DNA of 64,000 bases from DASRAA01 sp963814165 (GTDB lineage: Bacteria; Acidobacteriota; Terriglobia; Terriglobales; Acidobacteriaceae): positions 214,884 through 278,883 of the forward strand of contig CAWFBW010000012.1 in NCBI GenBank assembly GCA_963814165.1, written 5' to 3'. Positions 18,136-27,479 of the stretch are shown here, piece by piece. The position numbers and the translations under genes are program-made. Below the pieces are notes generated by a model. The model did no database searches, was not told where the DNA came from, and worked only from the letters and a program-made list of their open reading frames with translations. Positions within the stretch are counted from its first letter, which is position 1; each line of letters opens with the position of its first letter.

Positions 18136-18467
18136 GCCGCCCGCCACGCCGGGATGAAGTCTGGCTCGTATCACTTGACCCCACGCGTGGCTCCGAAATC
18201 AAGAAGACCCGGCCCTGCCTGATCGTCTCCCCCGATGAAATGAACGATCATCTTTTGACGGCGATCGTTGCTCCAATGACGACCACCATGCGTCCTTATC
18301 CAACCCGAGTGGGTTTGACATTTCAGGGCAAGTCCGGGCAGGTGGCCCTGGACCAACTGCGCACCGTCGACCGGGAGCGTCTGGTGCGCAAACTTGGCAC
18401 TTTAGCCCCGAAATCCGCCGAGCTCGTATCAGCAGTTCTCGTCGAAATTTTCGGGCGCGAGAGTTAG
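18123..18467 (+). CDS. mazF: MazF/PemK-family endoribonuclease toxin
   Basis: A 114-residue sequence-specific mRNA interferase. Family landmarks are RRDEVWLVSLDPTRGSEIKKTRPCLIVSPD and VALDQLRTVDRERLV (both in part). The start is ATG 18123 or GTG 18129; the latter has a better-spaced AAGGA. The gene ends four bases past the convergent tsaE stop (18464), so the two 3' ends overlap. The sequence looks intact. Confidence 0.9.
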   Translation: MEVVSRPPRRDEVWLVSLDPTRGSEIKKTRPCLIVSPDEMNDHLLTAIVAPMTTTMRPYPTRVGLTFQGKSGQVALDQLRTVDRERLVRKLGTLAPKSAELVSAVLVEIFGRES

Positions 18468-18907
18468 GCTACGAAGTTCATCTGTACCGCGATCTTCCGC
18501 TCCAACTCCCCTGCCCGCTCAATCCGTATCTCCCCGTCGCACACCGCCATCAGCCGCGGAAACTTCTCGCCCCACTCCAGCAGCACCAGATTGCCTTCTT
18601 CGGCGAAGAGTTCGTCGAGGCCGAGCGTTGCCAGCTCCCGTTCGGTCTCGACGCGGTAGAGGTCCACGTGGTACAGCGTGACGTCGGGCCCGCGATATTC
18701 GTGGATGAGCGTAAACGTGGGACTGGTGACATCATCCTGCGACGCGGCGTCGAGCCCTTCGGCGATGCCCTTCACCAGCGTGGTCTTCCCCGCCCCGAGG
18801 TCGCCGTGCAGAATGACCACGCTCAGCTCGCGCAGCCTTGGTGCTAAGTCGCGTCCCAGTGCGATGGTCTCCTCCGCCGAGTGCGTGATGTACTCGGTGG
18901 CGTTCAT
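18464..18907 (-). CDS. tsaE: tRNA threonylcarbamoyladenosine biosynthesis ATPase TsaE
   Basis: An ATPase component of the t6A37 tRNA modification complex with TsaB/TsaD. The 147 residues contain Walker A (HGDLGAGKTTLVKGI) and the family motifs SPTFTLIHEY and LYHVDLYRVE, and end near LVLLEWGEKFP. The start at 18907 overlaps the stop of the nnr gene in ATGA (18904-18907), indicating translational coupling. The nnr-tsaE order is common in bacteria. Confidence 0.93.
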   Translation of the reverse strand: MNATEYITHSAEETIALGRDLAPRLRELSVVILHGDLGAGKTTLVKGIAEGLDAASQDDVTSPTFTLIHEYRGPDVTLYHVDLYRVETERELATLGLDELFAEEGNLVLLEWGEKFPRLMAVCDGEIRIERAGELERKIAVQMNFVA

Positions 18908-20482
18908 CCGCTGATGCGAACCGTGCTCTCGTCCGCCCAGCAAGCGGCGCGCCGAAACGCCTCCGGCAATCCGGTCAGCAAATCGGTCGCGACCAGCGAA
19001 TGCTCGCCCATCGTCTCTGCAGCCACGTTGCCCGCCAGCCCGTGCAGATACGCCGCTACGACCGCGGCGCGCGCCGCGTCATTCGGCATCTGTGCCAGAT
19101 ATTCCAGCGGTCATACCGGTCAGGATGTCGCCCGTCCCGCCGGTCGCCATCCCCGGATTGCCCGTCGGATTCACCCACGCCGTACCGTCCGGCAGCGCGA
19201 TCACCGTGAGGTTGCCCTTCAGTACCAGCACCAGCTTGTGTTCGCGCGCAAACGTGCGCGCTACGTTGAGCCGATTCGCCTGGACTGCCTTAACCGTCGT
19301 ACCTACCAGCCGCGACATCTCTCCCGGATGCGGCGTCAGCACCAGTGCGCGCTTGCTGCCGTCGAGCAGTTCGGTCTTGCCGTCGAAGGCATTCAGCCCG
19401 TCGGCGTCAATCACCAACGGACACTTCAACGTCCGCACTGCCTCGCGAACGAACTCCACCGTCTCGGGATGCCTGCCGATGCCCGGCCCAATCGCCACCA
19501 CGGTCATCGTCGATGCCAGTTGCTGCAGTTTACCGTTCTTCACCGAAGCCGCGCCGATGCTGCCCGTGTCGGTCTCCGGCAACGGCTCGGTCATCAACTC
19601 CGCGGCGAATCCCGCGACGTTGGGCAGCGCGCTCTTCGCCGTTGCCACCGTCACCAGACCTGCGCCCGCACGCAACGCGGCCATGCCCGCCATCGCGGCC
19701 GCACCCGACTTCCCCAGCGACCCACCCACGATCAGGACGTGGCCGTACATGCCCTTGTTGCTTTCCCTGGGACGCGGCGCCAAAAACGCCGCCAGATCGC
19801 GCGCCGTTGTCACTTCAAGCTTAAGGTTCGACTGAATCGCCACATCTGGCGACCCGATGGGCGCCACGATCACCGGCCCGCGGGTCAATTCGCCGAACAC
19901 GTGCGCCGGCCGCGGCGCCGTGAACGTGACGATTGCATCCGCCCGCGCGATTCCTGCGCCGGTCTGCGACGTCATCGCATCCGATTCCGCGCCCGACGGA
20001 ATGTCCACGGCGACGACCGGCTTGCCGCTGACATTTATCGCTGCGATCGCCTCGGCGTACAGCCCCTTCACCGGAGGCTTGAATCCCGTGCCCAGCAGCG
20101 CGTCGACGATCAGGTCGCAGTTGCCTAGGCAGCGCGACGACTCCGCCTGCAACTCTGCCGACGTTTGAACCACAACCGGCCGCACCGGAAGCCGCTCAAA
20201 CATGGCCGCCGCGTCGCCCTTCAACTCCGGCGGAGTCGCCAGCAGCAGCACTTCCACCACGCGCCCGGCTTGATGCAACTGGCGCGCCGCCACCAAGCCA
20301 TCGCCGCCATTGTTGCCTTTGCCGCAAACCACGGCAACGCGTTCGGCTTGCTTGTAGTTTTCAAGAATGAACCGTGACACCGCGCTACCGGCGTTCTCCA
20401 TCAGCGTGATTGACGGCACGCCGAACTTCTCTGTACTGGCGCGATCAATCGCACGCATCTCCTCTGCAGTGGTGATCTTCAT
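18904..20482 (-). CDS. nnr: Bifunctional NAD(P)H-hydrate epimerase/dehydratase, frameshifted near its 3' end
   Basis: Repairs hydrated NAD(P)H. The N-terminal epimerase (YjeF_N) part includes SITLMENAGSAVSRFI and VVCGKGNNGGDGLVAARQL. The C-terminal ADP-dependent dehydratase includes HVLIVGGSLGKSGAAAMAG, PGIGRHPETVEFV, and GNPGMATGGTGDILTGMTAG. At about 19099-19102 the frame shifts by one extra base. The first frame stops at 19079, while the family C-terminus continues cleanly in the next frame as AQMPNDAARAAVVAAYLHG and onward to the stop at 18904. The tail is well preserved, so this is a recent mutation or a sequencing error. It overlaps the K+ channel stop by four bases (20479-20482). Confidence 0.88.
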
Positions 20483-21489
20483 GCCCGCCCCGCGGCTGAT
20501 TCCTCGAGCCGTCGCAGTCCCTCGGACTTACCCATGACTATCAGGTGATCTCCCGGATGAATTACTTCGTCCGGCGGCGGATTGAAGCGCATCTCCGTGT
20601 TCTCGCTCTTGATGGCAAGCACGACCACGCCCATCTCCTGCCGGATGCGCGACCCTTCCAGCGTCTGTCCCGCCACGCGCGCACCACTCCCCACATTGAT
20701 TTCTTCGATCTCCAACTGTCGCTCTTTGTTCATGGCGGTGTCGAAAAAATCGACTACGTTCGGCCGCATGAACGTTTGCGCAATGCGATAGCCGGCGAAA
20801 TTGTACGGCGACACAACAGAGTCCGCGCCCGCGGTCAGCAGATGCTTTTCGGCGTCTTCCTCCGAGGCGCGCGCGATGATCTTGAGTCGAGGGTTCAGGC
20901 TGCGGGCCGTCAGGATGATGTAGATGTTGATTGCGTCCGTGGTCGTAGCCGCAACCAGTCCCCGCGCCTTTTCGATGTTCGCTTCCTGCAAGACCTTAGC
21001 CAGCGTGGCATCCCCTACCAGCGTCAGCCAACCCTCGGAGGAATACTTCTGGAGTTTCTCCTGGCTGGCGTCGACCACGACAAATGGCAACGGCTTACGT
21101 GCCAGTTCGCGCGCCGCGCTCCGACCCACGCGCCCGGCCCCGCAGATGATGAAATGTCCCGTCAGCCGGCTGATTTCGCGGTCCATGCGTCTCCTACCGA
21201 ACACCGATTGCAGTTCGAATTCTAGCAAGGTGCGTGATGCGCCAGCGACCAGCAGCAGCACAATCCCCACACCACAAACAATCATCACAATGTTGAACAT
21301 CCGCCCAATATGCGAGAGTGGATGGATCTCGCCGTACCCGAGGCTGGTAATAGTGGTCAGCACCATATAGAAGCCGTCGAACCAACTCCAGCCTTCGATG
21401 TAGTGGAACCCAGCCGTCCCCCCAACGATCAGCAGCAGGAGAAGCAGCGCGAGCACTCTCAGATTGAACGGAACCTTCACGTCAGCCAT
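20479..21489 (-). CDS. Two-TM potassium channel with RCK/TrkA domains
   Basis: A 336-residue K+ channel subunit. Two membrane helices (about residues 9-30 and 65-90) flank a pore loop with the selectivity filter TTITSLGYGEIHPLS. A RCK_N Rossmann domain follows (HFIICGAGRVGRSAARELA, with GxGxxG), then a C-terminal TrkA_C domain ending with HPGDHLIVMGKSEGL. It probably forms a ligand-gated tetramer. It is first in a minus-strand run with nnr and tsaE, coupled by a four-base overlap with nnr. Confidence 0.92.
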   Translation of the reverse strand: MADVKVPFNLRVLALLLLLLIVGGTAGFHYIEGWSWFDGFYMVLTTITSLGYGEIHPLSHIGRMFNIVMIVCGVGIVLLLVAGASRTLLEFELQSVFGRRRMDREISRLTGHFIICGAGRVGRSAARELARKPLPFVVVDASQEKLQKYSSEGWLTLVGDATLAKVLQEANIEKARGLVAATTTDAINIYIILTARSLNPRLKIIARASEEDAEKHLLTAGADSVVSPYNFAGYRIAQTFMRPNVVDFFDTAMNKERQLEIEEINVGSGARVAGQTLEGSRIRQEMGVVVLAIKSENTEMRFNPPPDEVIHPGDHLIVMGKSEGLRRLEESAAGRA

Positions 21490-21542
21490 TTTGCGCGATA
21501 GCTTCGCACTCGCGCAATGACATTGCTCACGTCATGGCTCTG

Positions 21543-21573
21543 AAAAAAAACGCCCTTCTGCTAGGAAGGGCGT
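21543..21573 (-). terminator. Rho-independent terminator after the APC permease genes
   Basis: On the minus strand ACGCCCTTC and GAAGGGCGT form a 9-base stem (21573-21565 with 21558-21550) with a six-base loop, followed by a run of T (complement of the A run at 21543-21550). Confidence 0.88.
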
Positions 21574-21601
21574 TCATCGAAGCAAAGACTCACGCTGACG
21601 A

Positions 21602-23176
21602 TTACTTTTTCGCTTCGCCGCCGAGGCGCTGCACATGGCTATGGTGGCGCCCGTAGCCAAAATAAATCGCCATACCGAGAGCCAGCCAGACGAACAAACG
21701 CAGCCACGTGGCTAGAGGAAGAGCCGCCATCAAGGCGAACGATATGGCGATGCCGAGGATCGGCACCAGTGGCACCAGTGGAGTGCGGAAGGGGCGATGC
21801 AGCTCCGGACGCCGCCTACGCAGAATCCAGACCCCCGCGCACACGATTACGAACGCCAGCAGCGTTCCAATGCTCACCAGCTCGCCGAGAATTCCGATTG
21901 GCACCACCGACGCGAAGACGGCTACAAACAGTCCTACGGTAATCGATGAGATATACGGTGTGCGGAATTTGGGATGCACCTTTCCCGCCCATTCAGGCAG
22001 TAGGCCGTCGCGCGACATGGAGTAAAACACCCGCGACTGTCCCAGCAACATCACCAGCATAACGCTGCCCAATCCGGCGATGGCGCCCAGTTTCACCAAA
22101 ATCGATCCCCAGCGCACGCCCGTCGCATCAATGCCCACCGCCACAGGATCGGCCACGTTCAGTGCCGAGTAGGGAACGATGCCCGTCAACAGACCTGACA
22201 CCAGGATGTACAGAATGGTGCAGATCACCAGCGACCCCAGAATGCCAATCGGCATGTCGCGTTGCGGATTCTTGGCTTCCTGAGCGGCGGTGGAGACTGC
22301 GTCAAATCCGATATAGGCAAAGAAGATTACGCCTGCCGCCCGCGCAATGCCCGACCAGCCATACTCTCCAAAAGTCCCCGTGTTGGGTGGAATAAACGGG
22401 TGCCAGTTTGCCGCCGCCACTGTCGGATGCTTGAAAACGAACGCGCCCGCAATCGCGATAAAGATCAGAACGATCGTGACTTTCACAATCACGATCGCGG
22501 AATTGAAATTCGCCGATTCCTGAATGCCGATGACCAGAATCGTGGTAATCACGCAGATGATCAGAAACGCCACGATATTGAAGACGCCCTGCACCTGTGG
22601 CAATGTCGAGACATCCACCCCGTTCTGCTTGAGCAACGGGCCCATCGTGGTCAGCAGCTCCCAACGTCCTTGATACTGCACCAGTATGTTCGGTATCCAG
22701 TGGTTACCCACGTGAGTGAACGGAGTCGCCGTATACTGCGGCGGAATCGATATTCCAAAGTCCTGCAGAAAGCTTACGAAATATCCGCTCCATCCGGAAG
22801 CCACCGTCGCAGCGCCGAAAGCATATTCCAGCACCAGGTCCCATCCGATGATCCAGGCAAAAATTTCGCCCAGAGTGGCGTACCCGTAGGTATAAGCCGA
22901 ACCGGCGATCGGGATTAGCGACGCGAACTCCGAGTAGCACAATCCCGCGAACACACAGCCCAATCCGGCAAGGATGAACGACAGCACGATGGCCGGCCCC
23001 GCATATTGCGCCGCAGCCGAGCCTGTCAGGACGAAGATGCCAGCGCCGATGATCGCTCCGATGCCCAGCGTAATAAGATTGAGCGGCCCCAGAGCACGCT
23101 TTAGACTGTGTTCGTCTTCGTGGGATGCCTCTTTCATGAGTAGATCGAGAGGCTTGCACTTCAGAAGATTAGCCAT
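21602..23176 (-). CDS. APC-superfamily amino acid permease (cationic amino acid transporter type)
   Basis: A 524-residue polytopic inner-membrane transporter with about 12 hydrophobic helices. The first helix carries the substrate-gating LGIGAIIGAGIFVLTG; later blocks include AGSAYTYGYATLGEIFAWIIGWDL (in part) and FFAYIGFDAVSTAAQEAKNPQRD. The C-terminus resembles CAT-type transporters (WRRRRPEL-like). The second permease stops 24 bases upstream on the same strand, and a terminator follows this gene. Confidence 0.92.
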   Translation of the reverse strand: MANLLKCKPLDLLMKEASHEDEHSLKRALGPLNLITLGIGAIIGAGIFVLTGSAAAQYAGPAIVLSFILAGLGCVFAGLCYSEFASLIPIAGSAYTYGYATLGEIFAWIIGWDLVLEYAFGAATVASGWSGYFVSFLQDFGISIPPQYTATPFTHVGNHWIPNILVQYQGRWELLTTMGPLLKQNGVDVSTLPQVQGVFNIVAFLIICVITTILVIGIQESANFNSAIVIVKVTIVLIFIAIAGAFVFKHPTVAAANWHPFIPPNTGTFGEYGWSGIARAAGVIFFAYIGFDAVSTAAQEAKNPQRDMPIGILGSLVICTILYILVSGLLTGIVPYSALNVADPVAVGIDATGVRWGSILVKLGAIAGLGSVMLVMLLGQSRVFYSMSRDGLLPEWAGKVHPKFRTPYISSITVGLFVAVFASVVPIGILGELVSIGTLLAFVIVCAGVWILRRRRPELHRPFRTPLVPLVPILGIAISFALMAALPLATWLRLFVWLALGMAIYFGYGRHHSHVQRLGGEAKK

Positions 23177-23200
23177 TCAGTTTTCGTCTCTCCTTGGAGA

Positions 23201-24752
23201 TCAGGCTTGTTCACTTTCGTTGCGGCTGCGCCTCGACCACAGGTAATACACAGGAATACCCAGCAGCACGATAAACAACCCCGGCCACGTGTATTGCGGT
23301 TTATAGCGTAACAACACTATATCAATGAAGACCGCCATCAGAATGTAGATCGCCGGCAGTACCGGATATCCAATCGCACGGTACGGTCGCGGTGCGTCCG
23401 GGCGCTTGAACCGCAGGACAAATAGCCCGCCAATCGTCAGGATATAGAACACCAGCACCGCGAAGATGATGTAGTCCAGAAGCTGCCCGTAGCTGCCCGA
23501 GATGCACAGCACGCACGTCCAAACGCATTGCATCATCAGCGAGTGCGCGGGTGTCCGGTATTTCGGATGCAATCTTCGCGGCGATCTTGAAAAACAGTCC
23601 GTCCTTCGCCATCGCGTAGTACACGCGCGCCCCCGCCAGAATGAGCCCGTTATTGCAGCCGAAGCAGGAGATCAGGATCAGCACGGCCATGATCTTCGCT
23701 CCGCCGGAGCTGAAGATCTGCTCCATCACCGCTGTAGCCACCCGGTCTTCGGACGCATACTGAATGCCGCGCGCCAATATCGTGGATCCGTTCGGATCTC
23801 CAACCAACGGCAGCACGCTCAGGTACACCACGTTCGCCATCACGTACAAGAAGATGACCGCTCCCGTGCCAATCGCCAGCGCCAGCGGCAGGTTGCGCTG
23901 CGGATTGCGCACCTCGCCTGCCGTAAATGTCACGTTGTTCCAGGCGTCGGACGAGAAAAGCGACCCCACCTGCGCGACCGCAATGATGGTGACCATGCCG
24001 ACCAGCGCCATTGGCCCACCAACTCCCACCTGTACTGAGTGCAGAGCTCCGAAACCCGCGTTGTGCCAGAAGTTCGCGCCAAAGTTCGCCGCGATGGCGT
24101 GTGCGTTCCGTCCAATCAACAGGCCTAAACCAACCAAACCTAGAAGTGCAGCTGTCTTGGCAAAGGTGAATACGTTCTGCACCGCCGCACCCAACCGCAC
24201 TCCAAACACGTTTAGTGCCGACAGGAAAACGACAACCAGCACGGCCACCAGATTTTGTGTGTTCAGCCCGACATCCATGTTGCCGAGTACCATTGGCCCG
24301 ATCGGGATCGGCGGCACCTTCCACAGGTGCAGAATCCAGTGAGTGGAGGAGATGGACGGGAAAAAGACGCCCAGGAACTTGCCGAAAGCCACGCCGACCG
24401 CTGCGATCGTGCCGGTCTGGATGACCAGGTACAGCGTCCAGCCGTAGAGAAATCCCCACAGCGGCCCCAGCGATTCGCGCAGGTAGACATACTGTCCGCC
24501 CGCCTGCGGCATCATCGCCGCCAGCTCGCCGTAAGCCAGCGCGCCAGTAATGGTCAGGAAACCGGTCACCAGCCAGGCGCCGATCAACAGCGCAGGAGAA
24601 CTCGTTTCGCGTGCAATCTCGGCCGAGACGATGAAGATGCCCGAGCCGATCATCGAGCCCATCACCAGCGTAGTCGCGCTGATCAGGCCCAGTCCTTTTA
24701 CAAACTCGTTGTCGCCGCTTGCGAGGGAAACTGTCTTCGTTTCAGTGCTCAA
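23201..24752 (-). CDS. APC-superfamily amino acid permease, single frameshift
   Basis: An amino acid/polyamine/organocation transporter. The frame from 24752 gives the permease N-terminus (LGLISATTLVMGSMIGSGIFIVS) and most helices up to FFKIAAKI. There one extra base (23571-23573) throws it out of frame. The remainder, HPKYRTPAHSLMMQCVWTC and the last two to three helices, reads in the next frame to a stop at 23201. Removing one T would give KMHPKYRTP, the usual junction. The sequence is otherwise normal, so a sequencing error is as likely as inactivation. It lies between thiE (38 bases upstream) and the other permease. Confidence 0.88.
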
Positions 24753-24790
24753 TCGGCCTCTTGGGGTCTGGAAGGTGTCTTCGGAAGAAT

Positions 24791-25423
24791 CTACACCAAT
24801 ATTCTCAGGAATTCTTCTGTTGCGCGCCGGGGCGAGCTCAACAGGTCCGAGATGACGGCCACCGAGTCGGCTCCGGCTTCGATCACGGACTTCGCGTTCT
24901 GCCGGGTGATACCCCCGATCGCCACCAGCGGCTTGGTGGTCGCTGCACGTGCCTTGCGAACTCCGTCGAGTCCCACCAGCGCGTCTGGATTCTTCTTGCC
25001 AGTCGTCGGAAACACCGGCCCAATCGCGATGTAGTCCGCCGGACTCGCATCCGCGTCCTTGATCTGCTGGGGATTGTGAGTCGAGACGCCGACAATGCGA
25101 TCGCCCACCACCAGCCTCGCGCCGTCAGCCGGCAGATCTTCCTGACCGAGATGCACGCCGTCAAAGCCCATGGCAATGCAGATGTCGGCGCGGTCATTCA
25201 TGATCAGCTTTACCTTGCCTTGCAGCACTCGCTTGATTTCGCGCGCATGCGCCATCATCTGCCGCGTATCGCCTTCCTTATTGCGATACTGAAGCAAGGT
25301 AACGCCGCCCTCAGCCAGGTCGCGAGCGAACTCCACAATCGAGTTCACCGTCCGCAGTTGCGGCGCGAAGCACGTTACATCCAGGATGGCGTACAGCTTC
25401 GGCAATTGCAGCGTCTTCGGCAT
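24791..25423 (-). CDS. thiE: Thiamine-phosphate synthase ThiE
   Basis: Joins HMP-PP and thiazole phosphate. The 210-residue TIM-barrel contains LLQYRNKEGDTRQMMAHA, LIMNDRADICIAMGFDGVHLG (in part), VGVSTHN, ADYIAIGPVFPTTGKKN and a terminal GGITRQNAKSVIEAGADSVAV (in part), which supply the pyrophosphate and thiazole-phosphate contacts. It starts six bases after the accC stop, so it is cotranscribed with accB-accC. No TPP riboswitch was seen, and none would be expected inside this operon. Confidence 0.93.
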   Translation of the reverse strand: MPKTLQLPKLYAILDVTCFAPQLRTVNSIVEFARDLAEGGVTLLQYRNKEGDTRQMMAHAREIKRVLQGKVKLIMNDRADICIAMGFDGVHLGQEDLPADGARLVVGDRIVGVSTHNPQQIKDADASPADYIAIGPVFPTTGKKNPDALVGLDGVRKARAATTKPLVAIGGITRQNAKSVIEAGADSVAVISDLLSSPRRATEEFLRILV

Positions 25424-25429
25424 ATCGGC

Positions 25430-26803
25430 CTACTTCTTTGCGGCCTCTTTATTATTGCCCTGCGCCAGGAATCTTTCCATAAACTTCGTGTCAAAGTTGC
25501 CCGCGCGGAAGTCCTCATCCGCCATGATCCGCTTGTGCAGCGGAATACTGGTGTGTATCCCTTCCACCACGAACATATCCAGCGCGCGTTGCATACGCGA
25601 GATGGCCTCTTCGCGGTCGCGCCCGCGCGCGCACAGCTTGGCAATCAACGAATCATAGTACGGCGGAATCACGCCCTCGGAGTACGCCGCCGTATCCACA
25701 CGAATGCCCGTGCCGCCGGGCAGATTCAGTGCCGTGATCTTCCCCGCCGATGGCGTAAACCGTTCCGGATGCTCCGCATTAATCCGGCACTCAATCGCGT
25801 GGCCGCGGAAGTACACCGGATGTTCCAGAATCACCTCATTCAGCTTTTGGCCCGCCGCGATCAGGATCTGCGACTTTACCAGGTCCACATCCGTGGTCAT
25901 CTCCGTCACCGGGTGCTCCACCTGGATGCGCGTGTTCATCTCGATGAAGTGCAGGCTGCGGTCTTCGTCCATCAGAAACTCGATGGTTCCGGCGTTCATG
26001 TAGCCGATATCCGACAGCGACTTCACCAGGATGCCGCCGATGCGGTCGCGTAATTCCTGGCTCACCATCACCGACGGAGCCTCTTCCACCAGCTTCTGGT
26101 GCCTCCGCTGAATACTGCACTCGCGCTCGCCCAGGCTGATGACGTTGCCGTGCTCGTCGGCCAAAATCTGAAACTCGATGTGGCGCGGCCGCTCGATGAA
26201 CTTCTCCATGTAGAGGTCGCCGTTGCCGAACGCGCCTGCCGCCTCCGACTGCGCCGCATGAAACTGGTTAGGCAGCTCGTCAGCGCTGCGGATGATGCGC
26301 ATGCCGCGCCCGCCTCCGCCCGCCGAAGCCTTCACGATGACCGGAAACCCTATCGCCTTGGCCCACTCCAGCGCCTCGTCCGCCGACTGCACGATGCCGT
26401 CCGACCCCGGCAGAATCGGCACGCCCACCCGCTTCATCGCGGCGCGCGCCTTTTCCTTCTCGCCCATCATGCGCGTTACTTCCGGCGGTGGCCCAATGAA
26501 CTTGATGCCACACGCCCCGCACACTTCGGCGAAGTTCGCGTTCTCGCTCAGCAGCCCATAACCCGGGTGGATCGCATCCACGTTGGCGATTTCCGCCGCA
26601 CTGATCACCGCAGGAATGTTGAGGTAGCTATCGGCCAGCCGCGGCGGTCCAATGCAGATCGCCTCGTCGGCAAAACGCACATGCAGGGAGTTGCGGTCGG
26701 CCTCGCTATAAATGGCAACCGCCTTGATGCCCAGCTCTTTGCAGGCGCAGATCACCCGCAGCGCTATCTCACCGCGGTTCGCTATCAGGATCTTCTTAAA
26801 CAT
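25430..26803 (-). CDS. accC: Acetyl-CoA carboxylase biotin carboxylase subunit AccC
   Basis: ATP-dependent carboxylation of biotin on AccB, the first step of fatty-acid synthesis. The 457 residues begin with the typical MFKKILIANRGEIALRVICA and include the ATP-grasp glycine loop KASAGGGGRGMRIIRS. The catalytic region EMNTRIQVEHPVTEMTT follows. Length is normal. It is separated from accB by 118 bases that hold a dispersed repeat; thiE follows after six bases. Confidence 0.96.
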   Translation of the reverse strand: MFKKILIANRGEIALRVICACKELGIKAVAIYSEADRNSLHVRFADEAICIGPPRLADSYLNIPAVISAAEIANVDAIHPGYGLLSENANFAEVCGACGIKFIGPPPEVTRMMGEKEKARAAMKRVGVPILPGSDGIVQSADEALEWAKAIGFPVIVKASAGGGGRGMRIIRSADELPNQFHAAQSEAAGAFGNGDLYMEKFIERPRHIEFQILADEHGNVISLGERECSIQRRHQKLVEEAPSVMVSQELRDRIGGILVKSLSDIGYMNAGTIEFLMDEDRSLHFIEMNTRIQVEHPVTEMTTDVDLVKSQILIAAGQKLNEVILEHPVYFRGHAIECRINAEHPERFTPSAGKITALNLPGGTGIRVDTAAYSEGVIPPYYDSLIAKLCARGRDREEAISRMQRALDMFVVEGIHTSIPLHKRIMADEDFRAGNFDTKFMERFLAQGNNKEAAKK

Positions 26804-26838
26804 GAATTCGTCGGTGTTTCCGAGTCTCTTGTGGGGTT

Positions 26839-26893
26839 GTCATCCTGAGCGGAGGCGGTCCGTTCTTTGGAACGCCGGAGTCGAAGGACCTGC
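26839..26893. repeat. Dispersed intergenic repeat, copy 1
   Basis: The sequence opens with gtcatcctgagcgg and ends with gtcgaaggacctgca, with GC-rich, partly self-complementary sequence between. It lies between accB and accC. A related copy occurs at 28603-28655. Elements beginning tcctgagcg and ending tcgaagga are familiar from Acidobacteriota intergenic regions, from general knowledge rather than a search. Confidence 0.55.
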
Positions 26894-26921
26894 ATTTCGC
26901 CCTTCGCACACGAAAAGCGTG

Positions 26922-27422
26922 CTACTTCTTCCGTATCCCAAACAACGGCATCCCATATTCCACCGGACTGCCGTTATCGACGAACCGCTTGACGATTTCG
27001 CCCGAGGCGTCGGCCTCAATCTCGTTCATCAGCTTCATCGCCTCAATGATGCACAACACCTGTCCTTCTTTCACTGAGTCGCCGACGCCCACGAACGGCG
27101 GGGCCCCCGGCGATGCCGACTCGTAGTACGTCCCCACGATCGGTGACTTCACGATGTGCAGGTTGGCGTCATCATCAGCCGCCGGCGCAGCGGTTGCCCC
27201 CTTCACGGTCTCCGTCGCTGCCGGAGTTGTAGCCGGTCCGGATATCGCCGCAGTCGCGGGAGCCGGCGCGGAGTTCGCAATCGGCGCTGCTACTTGCACA
27301 ATCTGCGGCGAATGTTCCCCGCGCTTAATGTGCAGCTTCACGTCGCCGCGTTCCATCTCAAACTCGGCGATGTCTTTCTCCACCAGCAATTCAATGAGTT
27401 CTTTGATTTCTTTTTGATTCAT
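26922..27422 (-). CDS. accB: Biotin carboxyl carrier protein AccB
   Basis: The 166-residue acetyl-CoA carboxylase subunit. It has an N-terminal helix (KEIKELIELLVEKDIAEFEM), a long Ala/Pro/Thr linker, and a C-terminal biotinyl domain with the biotinylation site CIIEAMKLMNEIEA. It lies just upstream of accC in the standard order. The peptidase gene ends 57 bases further upstream on the same strand. Confidence 0.96.
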   Translation of the reverse strand: MNQKEIKELIELLVEKDIAEFEMERGDVKLHIKRGEHSPQIVQVAAPIANSAPAPATAAISGPATTPAATETVKGATAAPAADDDANLHIVKSPIVGTYYESASPGAPPFVGVGDSVKEGQVLCIIEAMKLMNEIEADASGEIVKRFVDNGSPVEYGMPLFGIRKK

Positions 27423-27479
27423 AGCATTCCGTTCGGCAGGCTAACACCATATGCTACCTTGGGCCACAACCATAGCAGC

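Noticed and set aside
18881..20128. 415-codon plus-strand open frame
   Set aside because: Antisense to the nnr gene; no ribosome site or domain.
24791..25430. TPP riboswitch ahead of thiE
   Set aside because: Only six bases separate accC and thiE and no THI-box motif is visible.
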